A stretch of 64,000 nt of DNA from Luscinia megarhynchos (lineage: Eukaryota > Chordata > Aves > Passeriformes > Turdidae). Shown here piece by piece: positions 24,250-39,200 of this stretch; within the stretch, counting starts at the first letter, position 1, and each line of letters opens with the position of its first letter. Position numbers and translations under genes: made by a program. Below the pieces are notes generated by a model. The model saw only the letters and a program-made list of their open reading frames with translations, did not search any database and had not been told where the DNA came from. The stretch spans positions 1,497,720 through 1,561,719 of the forward strand of contig CM067589.1 of assembly GCA_034336665.1 (NCBI GenBank), read 5' to 3'.

Positions 24250-25458
24250 GCATGTTGGGAGCTTTAAATCCAGAATTTTAATTAATGAGCATTTCCAGCC
24301 CGACTTTGGGTCCCGGGGAAGGAGCAAAGGACACTCAGGGACACCCGAGGGGGGTTCCCATCAACCGGGGGGGGATTTTCCTTAGGGAAAAAAAAAATTA
24401 TAGAGAAAAAAACCCAGACCGAAACCAGTTTGGTTTGGAACAACTTTATACAAACGAACCTTATGTACACTCCCTTTTTTTTTCTCCCCCCAAAACACCC
24501 CTATTTATAGAAGGCAACATAAATAAATCCCCGGGACTGTACAACACTATGAACACTCCTTAAAACGGCACTTTCTGCTTAAAAAAATAGCATTATTCTC
24601 TTAAAAAATAGGAAAGAGCTCGGTTATTTTTCTTTTTTTCCCTTTAAAATAAGTCGTCGATTTCCTAAAAAAAAAAGAGGCATTTTCGCCGTTCCTTTAC
24701 GCACAGCTGGAGGCACAGCCAGAAAACGGAGATGAAGTTTTTTCTCTTCAAACAATAACTTAAAGCCATTCCTGAACCGCTTAAATATTAAAATATTTCC
24801 CTCCCCGCACCCGCCCCCCGCCCCCCACCCGATTTTTTATTTTTTAATTTTTTTTTATATATTTAATTTTAAATCACCACCTTCTGGTCTGAGCATCGTC
24901 CCGGGTGATTCCGGCCGGGATCAGGGTCCTGCTTTGCTCCCGAGGGGTGTCCGTGACCCCCCAAAAAGTGTCCGTGACCCCCAAAATTTTAAGATTTCGG
25001 AGCCAGGGTCGAGCTCCGCTGGGGACAGGCACTCCCCCTGTCGCGACACAAATCCTCCCTGGCGGCGGGGAGTCCGAGCTCCGCGCGGGATGAGGCTCTT
25101 CGGGGGCCAAATTTGTCTTGGGGGGGCGGGGGTGGGGGTGTGCGATGGAAAAAAACCCCAAAAAATTGAGAAGTAGCAGAAGGATTTTCCGGCTTTTCCA
25201 CCTTTTCCTGCGCTGGGAGCGTTTGAAGCTTTGCAGTCCTCCGGTTCCTGAGATGAGCTGAGAGGATTTTTAGGGGTGCGCGGGGGTGTCCTATCCTTTG
25301 GTTTCTTTTTTTTTCTTTTTTTTTCTTTGTTTTCATTTTTTTCTTTTTTAGGAAAAAAAACCCAAGGAGACAAAAACCAAAACGGGGGAAGAAGCGAAAA
25401 AAAAAAAAAAAAAAAAAAGGGAAGGAAACCAAAGAATCGGAGCAGCGTCTCTGAACTC
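24250..25458 (-). other. DLX3: DLX3 3' untranslated region
   Basis: AT-rich, largely non-repetitive sequence immediately after the DLX3 stop, in sharp contrast with the GC-rich surroundings. It has several A or T runs, including a 20-base A run near 25,400 on the plus strand. The length (about 1.2 kb) is close to that of the mammalian DLX3 3' UTR. There is no separate open frame worth calling. Confidence 0.55.
24277..24282 (-). terminator. DLX3: Candidate DLX3 polyadenylation signal (ATTAAA)
   Basis: ATTAAA on the minus strand, about 1.2 kb after the DLX3 stop codon, near the end of an AT-rich unique stretch. A canonical AATAAA lies nearer the stop at 24,841-24,836, so two 3' ends are possible. 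The choice is inference. Confidence 0.4.
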
Positions 25459-29200
<3,742 letters not shown>

Positions 29201-29420
29201 GGCTGGCGGCGGGGAGGGGGCAGCTGCCTGCCCGGCCCGGGGACCCCCCAACCCGGCGGCTGCCGAGGCCCTGGCGCGGTCCGAGCGCGATCCGGAGCTG
29301 CGGCTGCTGCGTGAGGAGCCACCGAGAGACTGTGCCCAAACCTCCGGCCCCGGCCGCCTGCTTAAAGCCTTTAATTAGGGAGCAGGGCAGGGTGGGTGCG
29401 CATTCCGATTGGCTCCAGAA
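29201..29420 (-). promoter_or_regulatory. DLX3: DLX3 promoter region
   Basis: Upstream of the DLX3 start (minus strand) lie a CCAAT box (reverse ATTGG at 29,408-29,412) and an AT-rich CCCTAATTAAAGGCTTTAAG at 29,380-29,361 with a TAATTA homeodomain core. The latter could act as a TATA-like element or a distal-less autoregulatory site. Mouse Dlx3 is known to use a CCAAT/NF-Y and Sp1 promoter. A 21-base T run (29,493-29,513) inside a T-rich tract from about 29,467 lies further upstream. Confidence 0.5.
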
Positions 29421-29569
29421 ATATTGCCTGGGAGGCAAAATAGACTCCTGCCTCCTCCTGTGTGGGTTTTTTTTTCTTCTCTCTCTCCCTCTTTTTTTTT
29501 TTTTTTTTTTTTTTCGTTCTTTCTCTCTCCCAAGAAACAACAAAGAGTGGGTGAAGGAGGGTGAGGGAA

Positions 29570-30230
29570 TAAATAGTGTGCAGGGTCCTGTCTGCAGCGG
29601 GGGGACAGGACAGCGCTGGTTTAAAAAGGGGGTTTGGGGCTGCCGGGGGATTTTTTGGAGGAGAGTTTGGGGGTGTTTCTTGGGGGGCAGGGAAGGGGGA
29701 TTGGGGTTGGGGTCTGGGATGGATCCGTGCTTGGGGCTGGGGGGATTTGGGGGGTTTGTTTATGGTCACCCCCCAGCTCTCCCCCTGCTCCCACCTCCTC
29801 CCAGCAGCGCCCCCCAGTCCGGGCAGGGCCCCCCCAGAGGATCCTCGCGTCCCCCCGCGCTGGGGGCACCTCGGGGCACTGACAACCCTTGATTTTGGGA
29901 GGGGACACCCCCGGGGTCTGTGCCCTCTCCCACCCCCCCGCTCAGGGCCGTGACCCCTGCGCTGCCCCGAGGATCCCAGCAGTGTCACCCAGCCGGGGTC
30001 GCTGGCCAGCCCTGGTCACCCCCCGGCCACCCCCAGCACCCGGGGGAGGTGGGGGGGCTTTGTAAGGGGTTTTTATTTTGGGGGGGTCTCTGGTTCTGCG
30101 GGCAGGGGCTGGGTCCGTGACCGGGGTGGGGCTGTCCCCTCCTGTCCCCTGCGTGTCCCCTCCTGTCCCCCCTGCGTGTGTCGTGTCCCCCCCCTCCCCC
30201 ATTGTCCCCCCGGTGCCCCCGGGTCCCCCC
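29570..30230. other. DLX3-ITGA3 spacer, G/C-rich unique part
   Basis: Non-repetitive G- and C-rich sequence with no exon, RNA gene or clear regulatory site. Open frames on both strands follow from composition. Confidence 0.4.
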
Positions 30231-30297
30231 CGGCCCGATCCGCGGCGCGGGGCAACGGCTCCGCCTGGCGGCCAAGGCGGGAACTGCGCCGCGCCCC

Positions 30298-30425
30298 GGG
30301 AGCCGCGGGTTCGAGTCCCGGAACCGCCGGAACCGCGGGTTCGAGTCTCAACACCGCCGGAACCGCGGGTTCGAGTCCCGACACCGCCGGAACCTCCAGA
30401 ACTGCGTAGTTCGAGTCTTGGAACC
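30298..30425 (+). repeat. 30-base repeat containing tRNA-type B boxes
   Basis: Four tandem copies (period 30, 30 and about 39 bases) of CGGAACCGCGGGTTCGAGTC. The segment GGTTCGAGTCCC (30,308, 30,368; variant at 30,338; weaker at 30,407) matches the TFIIIC B-box consensus of tRNA T arms. I could not fold a full tRNA: the anticodon arm, acceptor pairing and an A box at the right distance are missing. It is either tRNA-derived or a chance match amplified by tandem duplication. Confidence 0.6.
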
Positions 30426-30454
30426 GCCGATACCGCCGGGCCCGAGAAAAGAGA

Positions 30455-30790
30455 GGAAAAAAAATTTGGAATAGGAAACGAGCGGGAATGGGAAAGGAGC
30501 AGAAGCGAGAAGAGGGAAGGGGAACGGGAACGGGAGTAGGAATAGGAATATAATAGGAATAGGAATAGATAGGAATAGGAATAAGAATAAGAATAGGAAC
30601 AGGGATAAATAGGAATAGGAATGCATAGGAAGAGAAATAAGAATGCGTAGGGAGAACAGGAATATGAGTAGGAATAGGATTTTGAGTAGGAATAGGAAAA
30701 ATAGGGATAAGAACAAGAACAGGAAAAGGACAAACAGAAATAGAAATAGCAGAAATAGAAAGAAATGGGAATAATAGAAACAGACAGACG
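30455..30790. repeat. AGGAAT hexamer array
   Basis: About 330 bases of GGAATA, GGAAAT and GGAACA hexamers with purine-rich AT content on the plus strand. Confidence 0.85.
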
Positions 30791-31600
30791 GAAATAACCA
30801 ACAGAGGCGAATCCCGGGGAAGCAGGAGGCTCTGAGAGGCGACCCCGAAGCCTGGGGAGCGGCACGGCCTCGCTTCCCGCGGGGGAATTGCGGCTGGGAC
30901 TCGAGGAATTCATTCCGAGGGGACAGACAGAAGTGTCGGGGGCCAGCCCAGCCCTGCGAGCAGCGCCGGGGTTCCCTGGGAGGGCTCCCAGGGTGGCCGG
31001 GAGGCACCGGGACGGGCGCAGGTCCCCAGCCCGGTTGTCGCCAGGGCCGGTCCCCGCCGGGAGCGGCGTCTGCGGCAGGAAAAGCCGGTTGTGGGGCTGG
31101 AGCGGGGAGCGGGTCCGGCCAGTCCCCAGCCGGGTCGGGACTGGGAGCTCTGGAGCTGCCAGGGGCTGTGGAAGCCCAAATCCGGGAGCTCGTGGATGGG
31201 GAGGGGCCGGGGGGGACAGAAATCGCTGTTCCGGGGCGCCCGGGGGTCTCTGGGGGGGCTCATGGGCAGGGCTGAGCTCAGGGTCCGGTCAGCACCCCCC
31301 GAGTGTCCCCCACAGGGCCGTGACCCCCCAAGGCTGAAGGGTTTGCTCGCCGTGTCCCCCAGAAAGGCAGGAGGGGTCCCCCCGTGTCACCCCCCAGGCT
31401 GGAGGGGTCCCGGGGGGTCCCCGCGTGTCCCCCCAGCCCTGCCACAGCCGCGGGGGTTCGGCTCGGGGGGTCCCCGATCGTCTCCATCCCCCCAACCCCC
31501 CCCAGAGCATCTTTGGGTCAATGGCGTCACCTCGTGGCCTTTGGGGGCAATGACACCGCGGGGTGACGTCACTGGTGTCACCGGGGGCACGAGGGGCGGG
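30791..31600. other. Unique GC-rich spacer with a CRE
   Basis: Non-repetitive apart from short GGGGTCCCC runs. A full TGACGTCA cAMP-response element lies at 31,564-31,571. No exon is supported. Confidence 0.45.
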
Positions 31601-31614
31601 GCCGGGGCGTGGGG

Positions 31615-32100
31615 ACGGGATGGGGACAGGGGATGGGGACAGAGGATGGGGACAGGGGACAGGGGATGAGGACAGAGGACAGGGGACAGGACAGGGGACA
31701 GGGGACAGGGAGGTGGCTGTGCCAGGGCCGGGCGCCACCGCCAGCAGCGCTGCCCGCCGTGTCCCCGCTGCCGTCACTCTTTCCAGTGACACAGCGACAC
31801 GGGGACACGGGGACACGGGGCGGGGGACACAGGACATCCTGCAGCCCCCCCAGCCCAGCCCCGGATTTCCCGCACGGGTGGGAGCGGCGCGGTGGCTCCG
31901 GTGACCTTCGCCACTCCCCGGCGGGGAAGCGGCGATGCCGCCGCTGTCACTGAAATGTCCCCGCCGCTGTCACCGCCATGTCCCCGCTGCTGTCACCGCG
32001 GTGTCCCCGCCGCTGTCCCCATGATGTTCCCGCTGCTGTCCCCGTGATGTTCCCGCCGCTGTCCCCGCGATGTCCCTGCAGCTGTCCCCGCGGGGGCGCG
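31615..32100. repeat. GGGGACAGGG and CCGCTGTCCCCG arrays
   Basis: GGGGACAGAGGAT-type units occupy 31,618-31,712. CGCTGTCCCCGCGATGTTCC units occupy about 31,965-32,095, in about seven copies. Confidence 0.75.
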
Positions 32101-32267
32101 GATGTCCCACGGCACGGGGCCCAGCGCAGAGTGGGGAGGGTCTCCTCCCATAAGGGGTCCGGATTTTGGGGGTCTTATCCTGGGGGGGCGCATCCCAAAG
32201 TGGTGCCAGGTAGGGGGGTCCAACCCCGGGGCGATGGGGGGGGGGAACTGTCCTGGGGGGTGTGAGG

Positions 32268-32850
32268 CGGGGGTCTCACAGTGGGAGGGGTCTCACAGTG
32301 GGAGGAGTCTCGCAGTGGGAGGGGTCTCACAGTGGGCGGGGGTCTCACAGTGGGAGGGGTCTCACAGTGGGCGGAGTCTCGAAGTGGGAGGGGTCTCTCA
32401 GTGGGCGGGGTCTCGCAGTGGGAGGGGTCTCACAGTGGGAGGGAGTCTCTCAGTGGGAGGGGTCTCGCAGTGGGAGGGGTCTCACAGTGGGCGGAGTCTC
32501 GCATTGGGCGGAGTCTCGAAGTGGGAGGGGTCTCTCAGTGGGGGGGTCTCGCAGTGGGTGGGGGGTCTCATGGTGGGCGGGGTCTCGCAGTGGGCGGGGT
32601 CTCGCAGTGGGTGGGGGGTCTCTCAGTGGGTGGGGGGTCTCTCAGTGGGCGGGGTCTCGCAGTGGGAGGGGTCTCACAGTGGGAGGGGGTCTCTCAGTGG
32701 AGGGGGTCTCTCAGTGGGAGGGCTCTCTCAGTGGGCGGGATCTCTCAGTGGGCGGGATCTCTCAATGGGCGGGGTCTCAGAATGGGCGGGGTCTCACAGT
32801 GGGCGGGGTCTCGCAGTGGGCGGGGTCTCGCAGTGGGCGGGGTCTGAGGC
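32268..32850 (+). repeat. 20-base array beside ITGA3 promoter, ~29 copies
   Basis: GGGGTCTCACAGTGGGAGG and GGGGTCTCGCAGTGGGCGG units repeat in near-perfect register and end about 200 bases before the ITGA3 start codon. Copies with GTGGGCGGGG resemble Sp/KLF sites, so the array could add to promoter strength. Confidence 0.9.
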
Positions 32851-32859
32851 GCCGCCATC

Positions 32860-33055
32860 CCCCCCACACCTGCGCCGTCCCCCCCTCCCCGCACACCTGC
32901 CCACGCCCAGCGGGGCGCGCGGCCCCTTTAAGGGGCGTGTCCGGAAGCGGCGCGGCCCCGCCCCGGCCCCGCCCCGGCCCCGCCCGGCCCCGCCCTCCCC
33001 GCGCGCACCGGGCCCGGTGCGGAGGCTCGGCTGGCTACGGCGGCCGCTGCGGGTC
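32860..33055 (+). promoter_or_regulatory. ITGA3: ITGA3 promoter, CpG island
   Basis: TATA-less GC-rich promoter. There are several CCCCGCCCC Sp1-type boxes at 32,956-33,000, an ETS-type CCGGAAG at 32,941-32,947 and a CCCCTTTAAGGGG palindrome at 32,922-32,934. Sp and ETS sites are usual for integrin alpha promoters. The transcription start is not determined. Confidence 0.6.
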
Positions 33056-33261
33056 ATGGCGCGGCTCCGCCGGCCGCTGCCGGGGCCGGGCGCGGTCCCG
33101 GGGCTTGGCCCGGTTCCGGTGCTGCTGGCGCTCGGCCCGGTGCTGCTCGGAGCCGCCGCCGCCTTCAACCTGGACCTCACCTTCCCCGTGCTCAAGGAGG
33201 GCCCCGCCGGAGCCCTGTTCGGCTTCTCGGTAGCGCTGCACCGGGACACGGAGCGCAGCCT
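33056..33261 (+). CDS. ITGA3: ITGA3 exon 1: signal peptide and mature N-terminus
   Basis: The start codon in GGGTCATGG context is followed by a leader of about 36 residues (RRPLPGPG, then a hydrophobic [15 protein letters not shown]). Mature [13 protein letters not shown] matches the FNLD start of other alpha 3 chains. [10 protein letters not shown] opens the first propeller blade. The exon ends AGC CT, with donor GTGAGC, in phase 2, and joins exon 2 to rebuild a leucine-rich LLLVGAP. Confidence 0.95.
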
Positions 33262-36200
33262 GTGAGCGCGGGGGGCGGCGGGGCGATGCCCTGTAACGGG
33301 GGGGCGTGCTGGGGGTCCCCGTAGCGAGGGGAGGGTCACCTGTGGCGGGGGGACAATGGGGAGGGGTCCCCGTGGGGGTCCCCGGTGCTCGGGAGCGCCG
33401 TGAGGCGGAGCGCAGTGAGACAGCGCTTTACCGGCGGGCCGGGGGTCCCCAGTGGGAGCGGGGGGGTCCCCGTGGGGCGGGGCAGAGCGAGGAGCCCCCC
33501 CGTGGGGTGGGGGTCCCACCTGGGGTGGGGTCCTTGTGGAACGGAGAGGGGCGGGGGTCCCCCGTGGGTATTTGGGGTCCGCTCTGGGTTTTGGGGGTCC
33601 CTCTGAGGGGGGTCCCTGTTCTGTGTCAGGGCAAAGGTCCCGAGCCCGCGCCGCTGCTGTGGGGGCGGGGGCGCACCTGGAGGGGGCGGGGGTGCCAGGT
33701 GAGGGGGGGTCCAGGTGAGGGGGGGGGGTCCCTCGTGACCCAGGTGCCAGGTGAGGGGGGTCCAGGTGCTTTGGGGGTCCCTCTCGCCCGGGACCCAGCT
33801 GAGGGGGGTCCCCGCTCCGCAGTTGATCCTCGGCGGGGGGGGTCTCCCCTACTCGCAGCTTTCCCGCCCCCCGGTTTTGGCGGGGGTCCCACGGCTGGGG
33901 GTCCCACCCTGACCCCCCTCCCCATTCCCGGTGACACCGGGGGGTCCGGCAGCAGCGTGGGGACACCCCTTGTGTCCCCCCCCACCCCCCTCGGTGGGCT
34001 CTGAGCCCCACAGCCCCCTCCGGGAGGGGGGAGGGGCGATCCCGGCCGGCGCCGCCCCAGCGGGAGCCCCCCCGAGCCCCCCCCAGAGCCCCCCCCGAGC
34101 CCCCCCCGCGCCCGCCGGAGCTGTTGGACTGTGGTTCCTGCTGCCCCAACAAAAACCCCTTTTCAGCCGGGGCAGACCCCGTGCATCCCCCCGCTGTGTC
34201 CCCCCGCCCCACCGGACCCCCCCCAATTCCTGTCCCCAAATTCCTGTCCCCGATCCCCGTCCCGGCAATTCCCGGGAGCTCCCGGCTCCTGGCTTTGTCC
34301 CCCTCAAGGGCGCAGATTTTTCCTCCCCGCGGCTCTCCCAGCTCGGGGGGGCGGGGGGGGTCTTTGGGAGACCCCCGGGGGTCCCGTTTTTCCCCGGGGG
34401 GGGCCGGTGGCCGCTGCTGGGTGCAGGCGTGTGCCGCTCCGCATTCCAGGGATGCATTTGGGATGGGGAGTTGTTGTTGCTCCTGCGCGGGGGGGGAGCG
34501 GAGCCCATCCCTGCCCCTGGGACCCCCCCCGTGCCCCTGGGACCCCCCCCGCGCCCCTGGGACCCCCCCCGTGCCCCTCGGGACCCCCACGCACCGCCCG
34601 CTCCTGCCCCGGATCGCTCCGTGTCCTGCCGGGAACGGCCCTGGGGGGGATTTTGGGGGGCTCTGGCGGGGACCCGCCACCCCCCGCGTGTCCTGGCGTG
34701 TCCCGGCGTGTCCCCGCGGGGCGGGGGGGAGGCCTCGGAGGCAGAACCCCCCCGGGAATTCGCGCCCCGTTTCCCGGGAGCCTCCGCTGCCCTTCCCCAC
34801 GGGCGGGAGCTGCGCGGGGCGCTCTGCGTGCGTGGGGTGTCCCCAGTTTTGGGTGCCCCCAGTTTGAGGTGTCCCCAGTTCGGGGTGTCCCCAGTTTCGG
34901 TGTGTCCCCAGTTCGGGGTATCCCCAGTTTTGGGTGTCCCCAGTTTCGGGTGTCCCCAGTTTCGGTGTGTCCCCAGTTTCGGGTATCCCCAGTTCAGGGT
35001 ATCCCCAGTTCGGGGTGTCCCCAGTTCGGGGTGTCCCCAGTTTTGGGGTATCCCCAGTTTCGGGGTGTCGGGGCCGCTCGGGGCCCCCCGTGCCCCTCGC
35101 GGTGCCCCCTGCTCGCAGGTGCGGGGTGGGGACAGCAAAGGGACATTTCCTGCCGCCGCCCCCCCGATTTGCGCGCGGGGGGGAGGAGGCGTCCCCCGCT
35201 TTATTTTGGGGAGGGGGCTGGCCCCTGCCCTGCCCGGGGGATGCTCCGGGGCGTTCCCGGACTCGGGGCGGGCACGGCGGGGCCGGGGCGATGCCGGAGC
35301 CCCCCCAGTTCCCCCAGTTCCACCACCGCGGGGCTGTGCCCATTGCAAAGGTTTTGTTTGCTCGCTCCTCCCGGCCAGGTGAGCGCGGGGCTCTTATCAG
35401 CCCAGCCCAGATTTGGGGCGCTCCTTGGGCCGCCCGTGTCCGGCTTGGGCTCGGGTGGGGCCGCTCGCTCCGGCCCGGGGGGGTTCGGAATTTCCTGGGT
35501 GACCTGGGGAAACTGAGGCACGGCAGATCCGCGCAACGATGAACGAACCTTCTCCCCCCGCCATCCCCCTAAAATCTGGGGGAGGCAGCGCCCGCCTCCG
35601 CATCGCGGCGGGTTTGGGGCTCTGCCCGGGGCTCGGGGGTCTCCTGGCTCCAGCTGCTGGCTGAGGAGAGCGCTCTGCCGGGCTGGCGGCGCTCCCGGCC
35701 TCGCCTCCCCTCCCCCGGGCCGCCTCGGAGCGATTGGAGCTGGCTCGGCTCCCCCCGCTCGGCCCGGACCCGCCGGGGTCCTGCGGGGCTGCGGAAGGAC
35801 GGGTGTGGGTCCGTCTGTCCGTCCGTCCGTCCCTCCATCCCTCCCGCAGCCGTCGCTCCCTCTCCCGGCTCCTCCCAGAGGGGCACGGGGGGATTTCCCC
35901 GCTCAGGGACCCCCCTGGCACCCCCAAATTGGGGGGTGGGTCTGGAGAATCCCCCCCTCGCCCCCCCAGCCTGCTCCTCCCCTCCCTGCTCCTGGTGGGA
36001 GATGGGTGAGGAGCCCCCCCTCGCTGCTCTCTGGGGGGGGGGTACGACCTCCCCCTCCCCCTTATTCCTGAGGTGTCCGGGTGGGATTCTCGGTCTCTCC
36101 CCCCGCAGTTTTGGGGGTGCTGGTGTCCCTCCCGCAGCCCCCCGCCCCGGCTCAGCCAGCGCTCCCATCCCGCCCCCCCGTTTGCCAGGGCGGATTAGGA

Positions 36201-39200
36201 CAGGGCACGGCCTCGCATTCCTGCCTCCCTCCCCCCCGGCCTCCCCCCTCCTGCCGCTCTTTGACCATCTCAAAAATCCCAGCGCCCCCCCCACCCCCCC
36301 ACACCAGCGGGACCAGCGCCACAAACTGGTCCCGCCCCCCCACCCCAAAAATCCCGGGGGCACGCGGCTTTCTGCCGGCTGGGGGACGCCCCCGGGTGTC
36401 CCCCCCGCTCTGGGAGGGCCCCGCGCCCCCCATTCCCGGAGCTGCGGGTGGGCTGCCGTGCCGGGAATCTTGGCTGGCGGCAGCCGAGGGATGCCGGAGC
36501 TGCTTGGCTCGGGTGGGCTCCCCCCCGGGACCACCGGGAGAGCCTGGGGGCAACCCTGGGGGCGTCCCCCAGCCGGGCGAGACCCCCGGGATTCTGGGGG
36601 GGCCGGGAGCGGTTTGTGGCGCTGGTGTGGGGGGCACGGGGGTTTTTGAGAGGGCCTGGGGGCAACCGGGGGGCTGCAGGTCCTGTTGGATTCGGGGTGT
36701 GGGGGCAGGACCCCCCCAGATCTGAGTCACAGCAGCTGCCCCGAGTCACCCCCCCAGGTAAGAGGGGCAGCGGCGCCCCCCGCGCCCCCCTCGGAGCTGG
36801 GGGTGCGAATTCCTCCTTGCCGAGCTGGCAGAGCCATCACCACCCCCCTCCCCCCGCCCTCCCTGGCCCCATTTGGGGCGATCGCTGCCAACCCCCCCCA
36901 CCTGAGTCAGCCCCCGGGGGGGTCCCGGCGTGCCGGGGCGGGGGCTGCCCGGGGCCCCGCATTCCTCCCCGGGCTTTGAGTCAGCGCCCGGCCCGCCCGG
37001 ACGTGCCCGCGCCGCCGGGCCCGCATTGCTCATCGCGGCCGCTCCCTGCCTGCCCGGGGACACGGGACAGCGGGGACAGAGGGGACACGGGACAGGCTCG
37101 GGGACAGCGGGGACAGCGGGGACACGGGACAGCGGGGACAGAGGACAGCGGGGACAGAGGGGACACTGCACAGGCTCCGGGGACACGGCTCTGCCTGGGG
37201 ACAGCGGGGACAGGAGGGACCCAGCTGCCCCGGGGACAAGGGACACGGGACAGCGGGGACAGAGGGGACATGGCACAGACCCGGGGACACGGCTCTGCCT
37301 GGGGACAGTGGGGACAGCGGGGACACGGCACAGGCCTGGGGACAGAGGGGACACGGCACTGCCTGAGGACAGAGGGGACAGCGGGGACAGGAGGGACACA
37401 GAGGGGACACGGCACAGGCCCGGGGACACGGCTCTGCCCTGGGGACAGCGGGGACCCGGCGCTGGCCCCGCTGGTGGCCCTGCTGGGGGCAGTGCCTCGT
37501 GTCAGCCCTCCATGTCCCAGGGTGCCATGTCCCTCTGTTCCCCCGTGTCCCAGGTGCCGTGTCACCCCCGTGTCCCCCCGTGTCCCTCCCTGTGTCCCCC
37601 AATGTCCCAGGTGCCGTGTCCCCCCCGTGTCCTGTTTCCCTTCCATGTCCCGCATGCCGTGTCCCGAGTGCCGTGTCCCCCCAGTGTCCCAGGTGCCGTG
37701 TCCCCTCCGTGTCCCCCCTATGTCCCAGGTGCCGTGTCCCCCCATGTCCCGGATGCCTGTCCACCCTTTGTGCTGTGTCCCTCCGGTGTCCTGGCTGCCA
37801 TGACCCTCCTTTGTCCCCTCCGTGTCCCCCTCCATGTCCCAGGTGCCATGTCCCCCCGTGTCCCCCCAGTGTCCTGTGTCCCCTCCATGTCCCGCATGCC
37901 GTGTCCCGAGTGCCGTGTCCCCCCAATGTCCCCAGGTGCCGTGTCCCCTGTGTCCCCCCCATGTCCCAGGTGCCGTGTCCCCCCGTGTCCCCTGCCGTGT
38001 CCCCCCAAATGTCCCAGGTGCCGTCTCCCGTGTCCCCCGTGTCCCCCCGTGTCCCAGGTGCCGTGTCCCCCGTGTCCCCTCCGTGTCCCCCCGTGTCCCA
38101 GGTGCCGTGTCCCCCGTGTCCCCCGTGTCCCAGGTGCCGTGTCCCCCGTGTCCCCTCCGTGTCCCCGTGTCCCAGGTGCCGTGTCCCCGCCGTGTCCCCC
38201 CGTGTCCCAGGTGCCGTGTCCCCCGTGTCCCCTCCGTGTCCCCCGTGTCCCAGGTGCCGTGTCCCGCCGTGTCCCCGCCGTGTCCCAGGTGCCGTGTCCC
38301 CCTGTGTCCCCCCGTGTCCCAGGTGCCGTGTCCCCCGTGTCCCCCGTGTCCCAGGTGCCGTGTCCCCGCCGTGTCCCGCAGCCCGAGCCCGGCCCTTCCT
38401 CCCCCCGCGCGGCCCCTCCGCGCCATTGTCCCCGCGCCCCCGCGGGGTTCCCAGCGGAAAGCCCGGCCCTTCCGGAGCGCTCCGGCCGCGCGGGGCGGGG
38501 GTCCCTGCGGCATCGCCTGCAGCAGCGGGGGCGCAGCCAGCCTGCAATGGCCATGTCCCCCCCAGCCGGGCCAGCCCTGCCCCTCCTGGGGGGTGTCACC
38601 CACCCGGGAGGAGCTGCGGGGCTGGGGCAGCCCGAGAGCCTCGGGGGTGGGGGCGTCTGTCCGGGGTGGGGGCGTCTGTCCGGGGTGGGGGGTGTCCATC
38701 CCAAATCGGGGTGTCCCTCCCTAATCAGGGGTGTCCATCCCAAATCGGGGTGTCCATCCCGGATCAGGGGTGTCCATCCCGAATCAAGTGTCCATCCCAA
38801 ATCGGGGTGTCCCTCCTGGATCAGGGGTGTCCCTCCCAAATCAGGGGTGTCCCTCCCGGATTAGGGGGTGTCCCTCCCAAATCAGGACTGTCCATCCCAA
38901 ATCAGGGGTGTCCATCCCAAATCGGGGTGTCCATCCCGAATCAGGGGTGTCCCTCCCGAATCAGGGTGTCCATCCCAAATCAGGGGTGTCCCTCCCAAAT
39001 CAGGGGTGTCCATCCCAAATCGGGGTGTCCATCCCGAATCAGGGGTGTCCCTCCCGAATCAGGGGTGTCCATCCCAAATCAGGAGTATCCATCCCGAATC
39101 AGGGGTGTCCATCCCAAATCGGGGTGTCCATCCCGAATCAGGGGTGTCCATCCCAAATCAGGGATGTCCATCCCAAGTTAGGGGTGTCCCTCCCAGATCA

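Noticed and set aside
30230..30330. Possible tRNA gene ending in GGTTCGAGTCCC
   Set aside because: No A box at suitable distance and no foldable acceptor or anticodon stem; treated as a B-box repeat instead.
32102..33265. A long plus-strand frame running into ITGA3 exon 1
   Set aside because: It is the 20-base promoter array read in frame. The signal peptide start at 33,056 and GC-rich promoter context support the shorter start.
36930..39181. Very long open frames in ITGA3 intron 1 on both strands
   Set aside because: They translate GTCCC-type and GGGTGTCC repeats; no integrin sequence and no acceptor or donor consistent with neighbouring exon phases.
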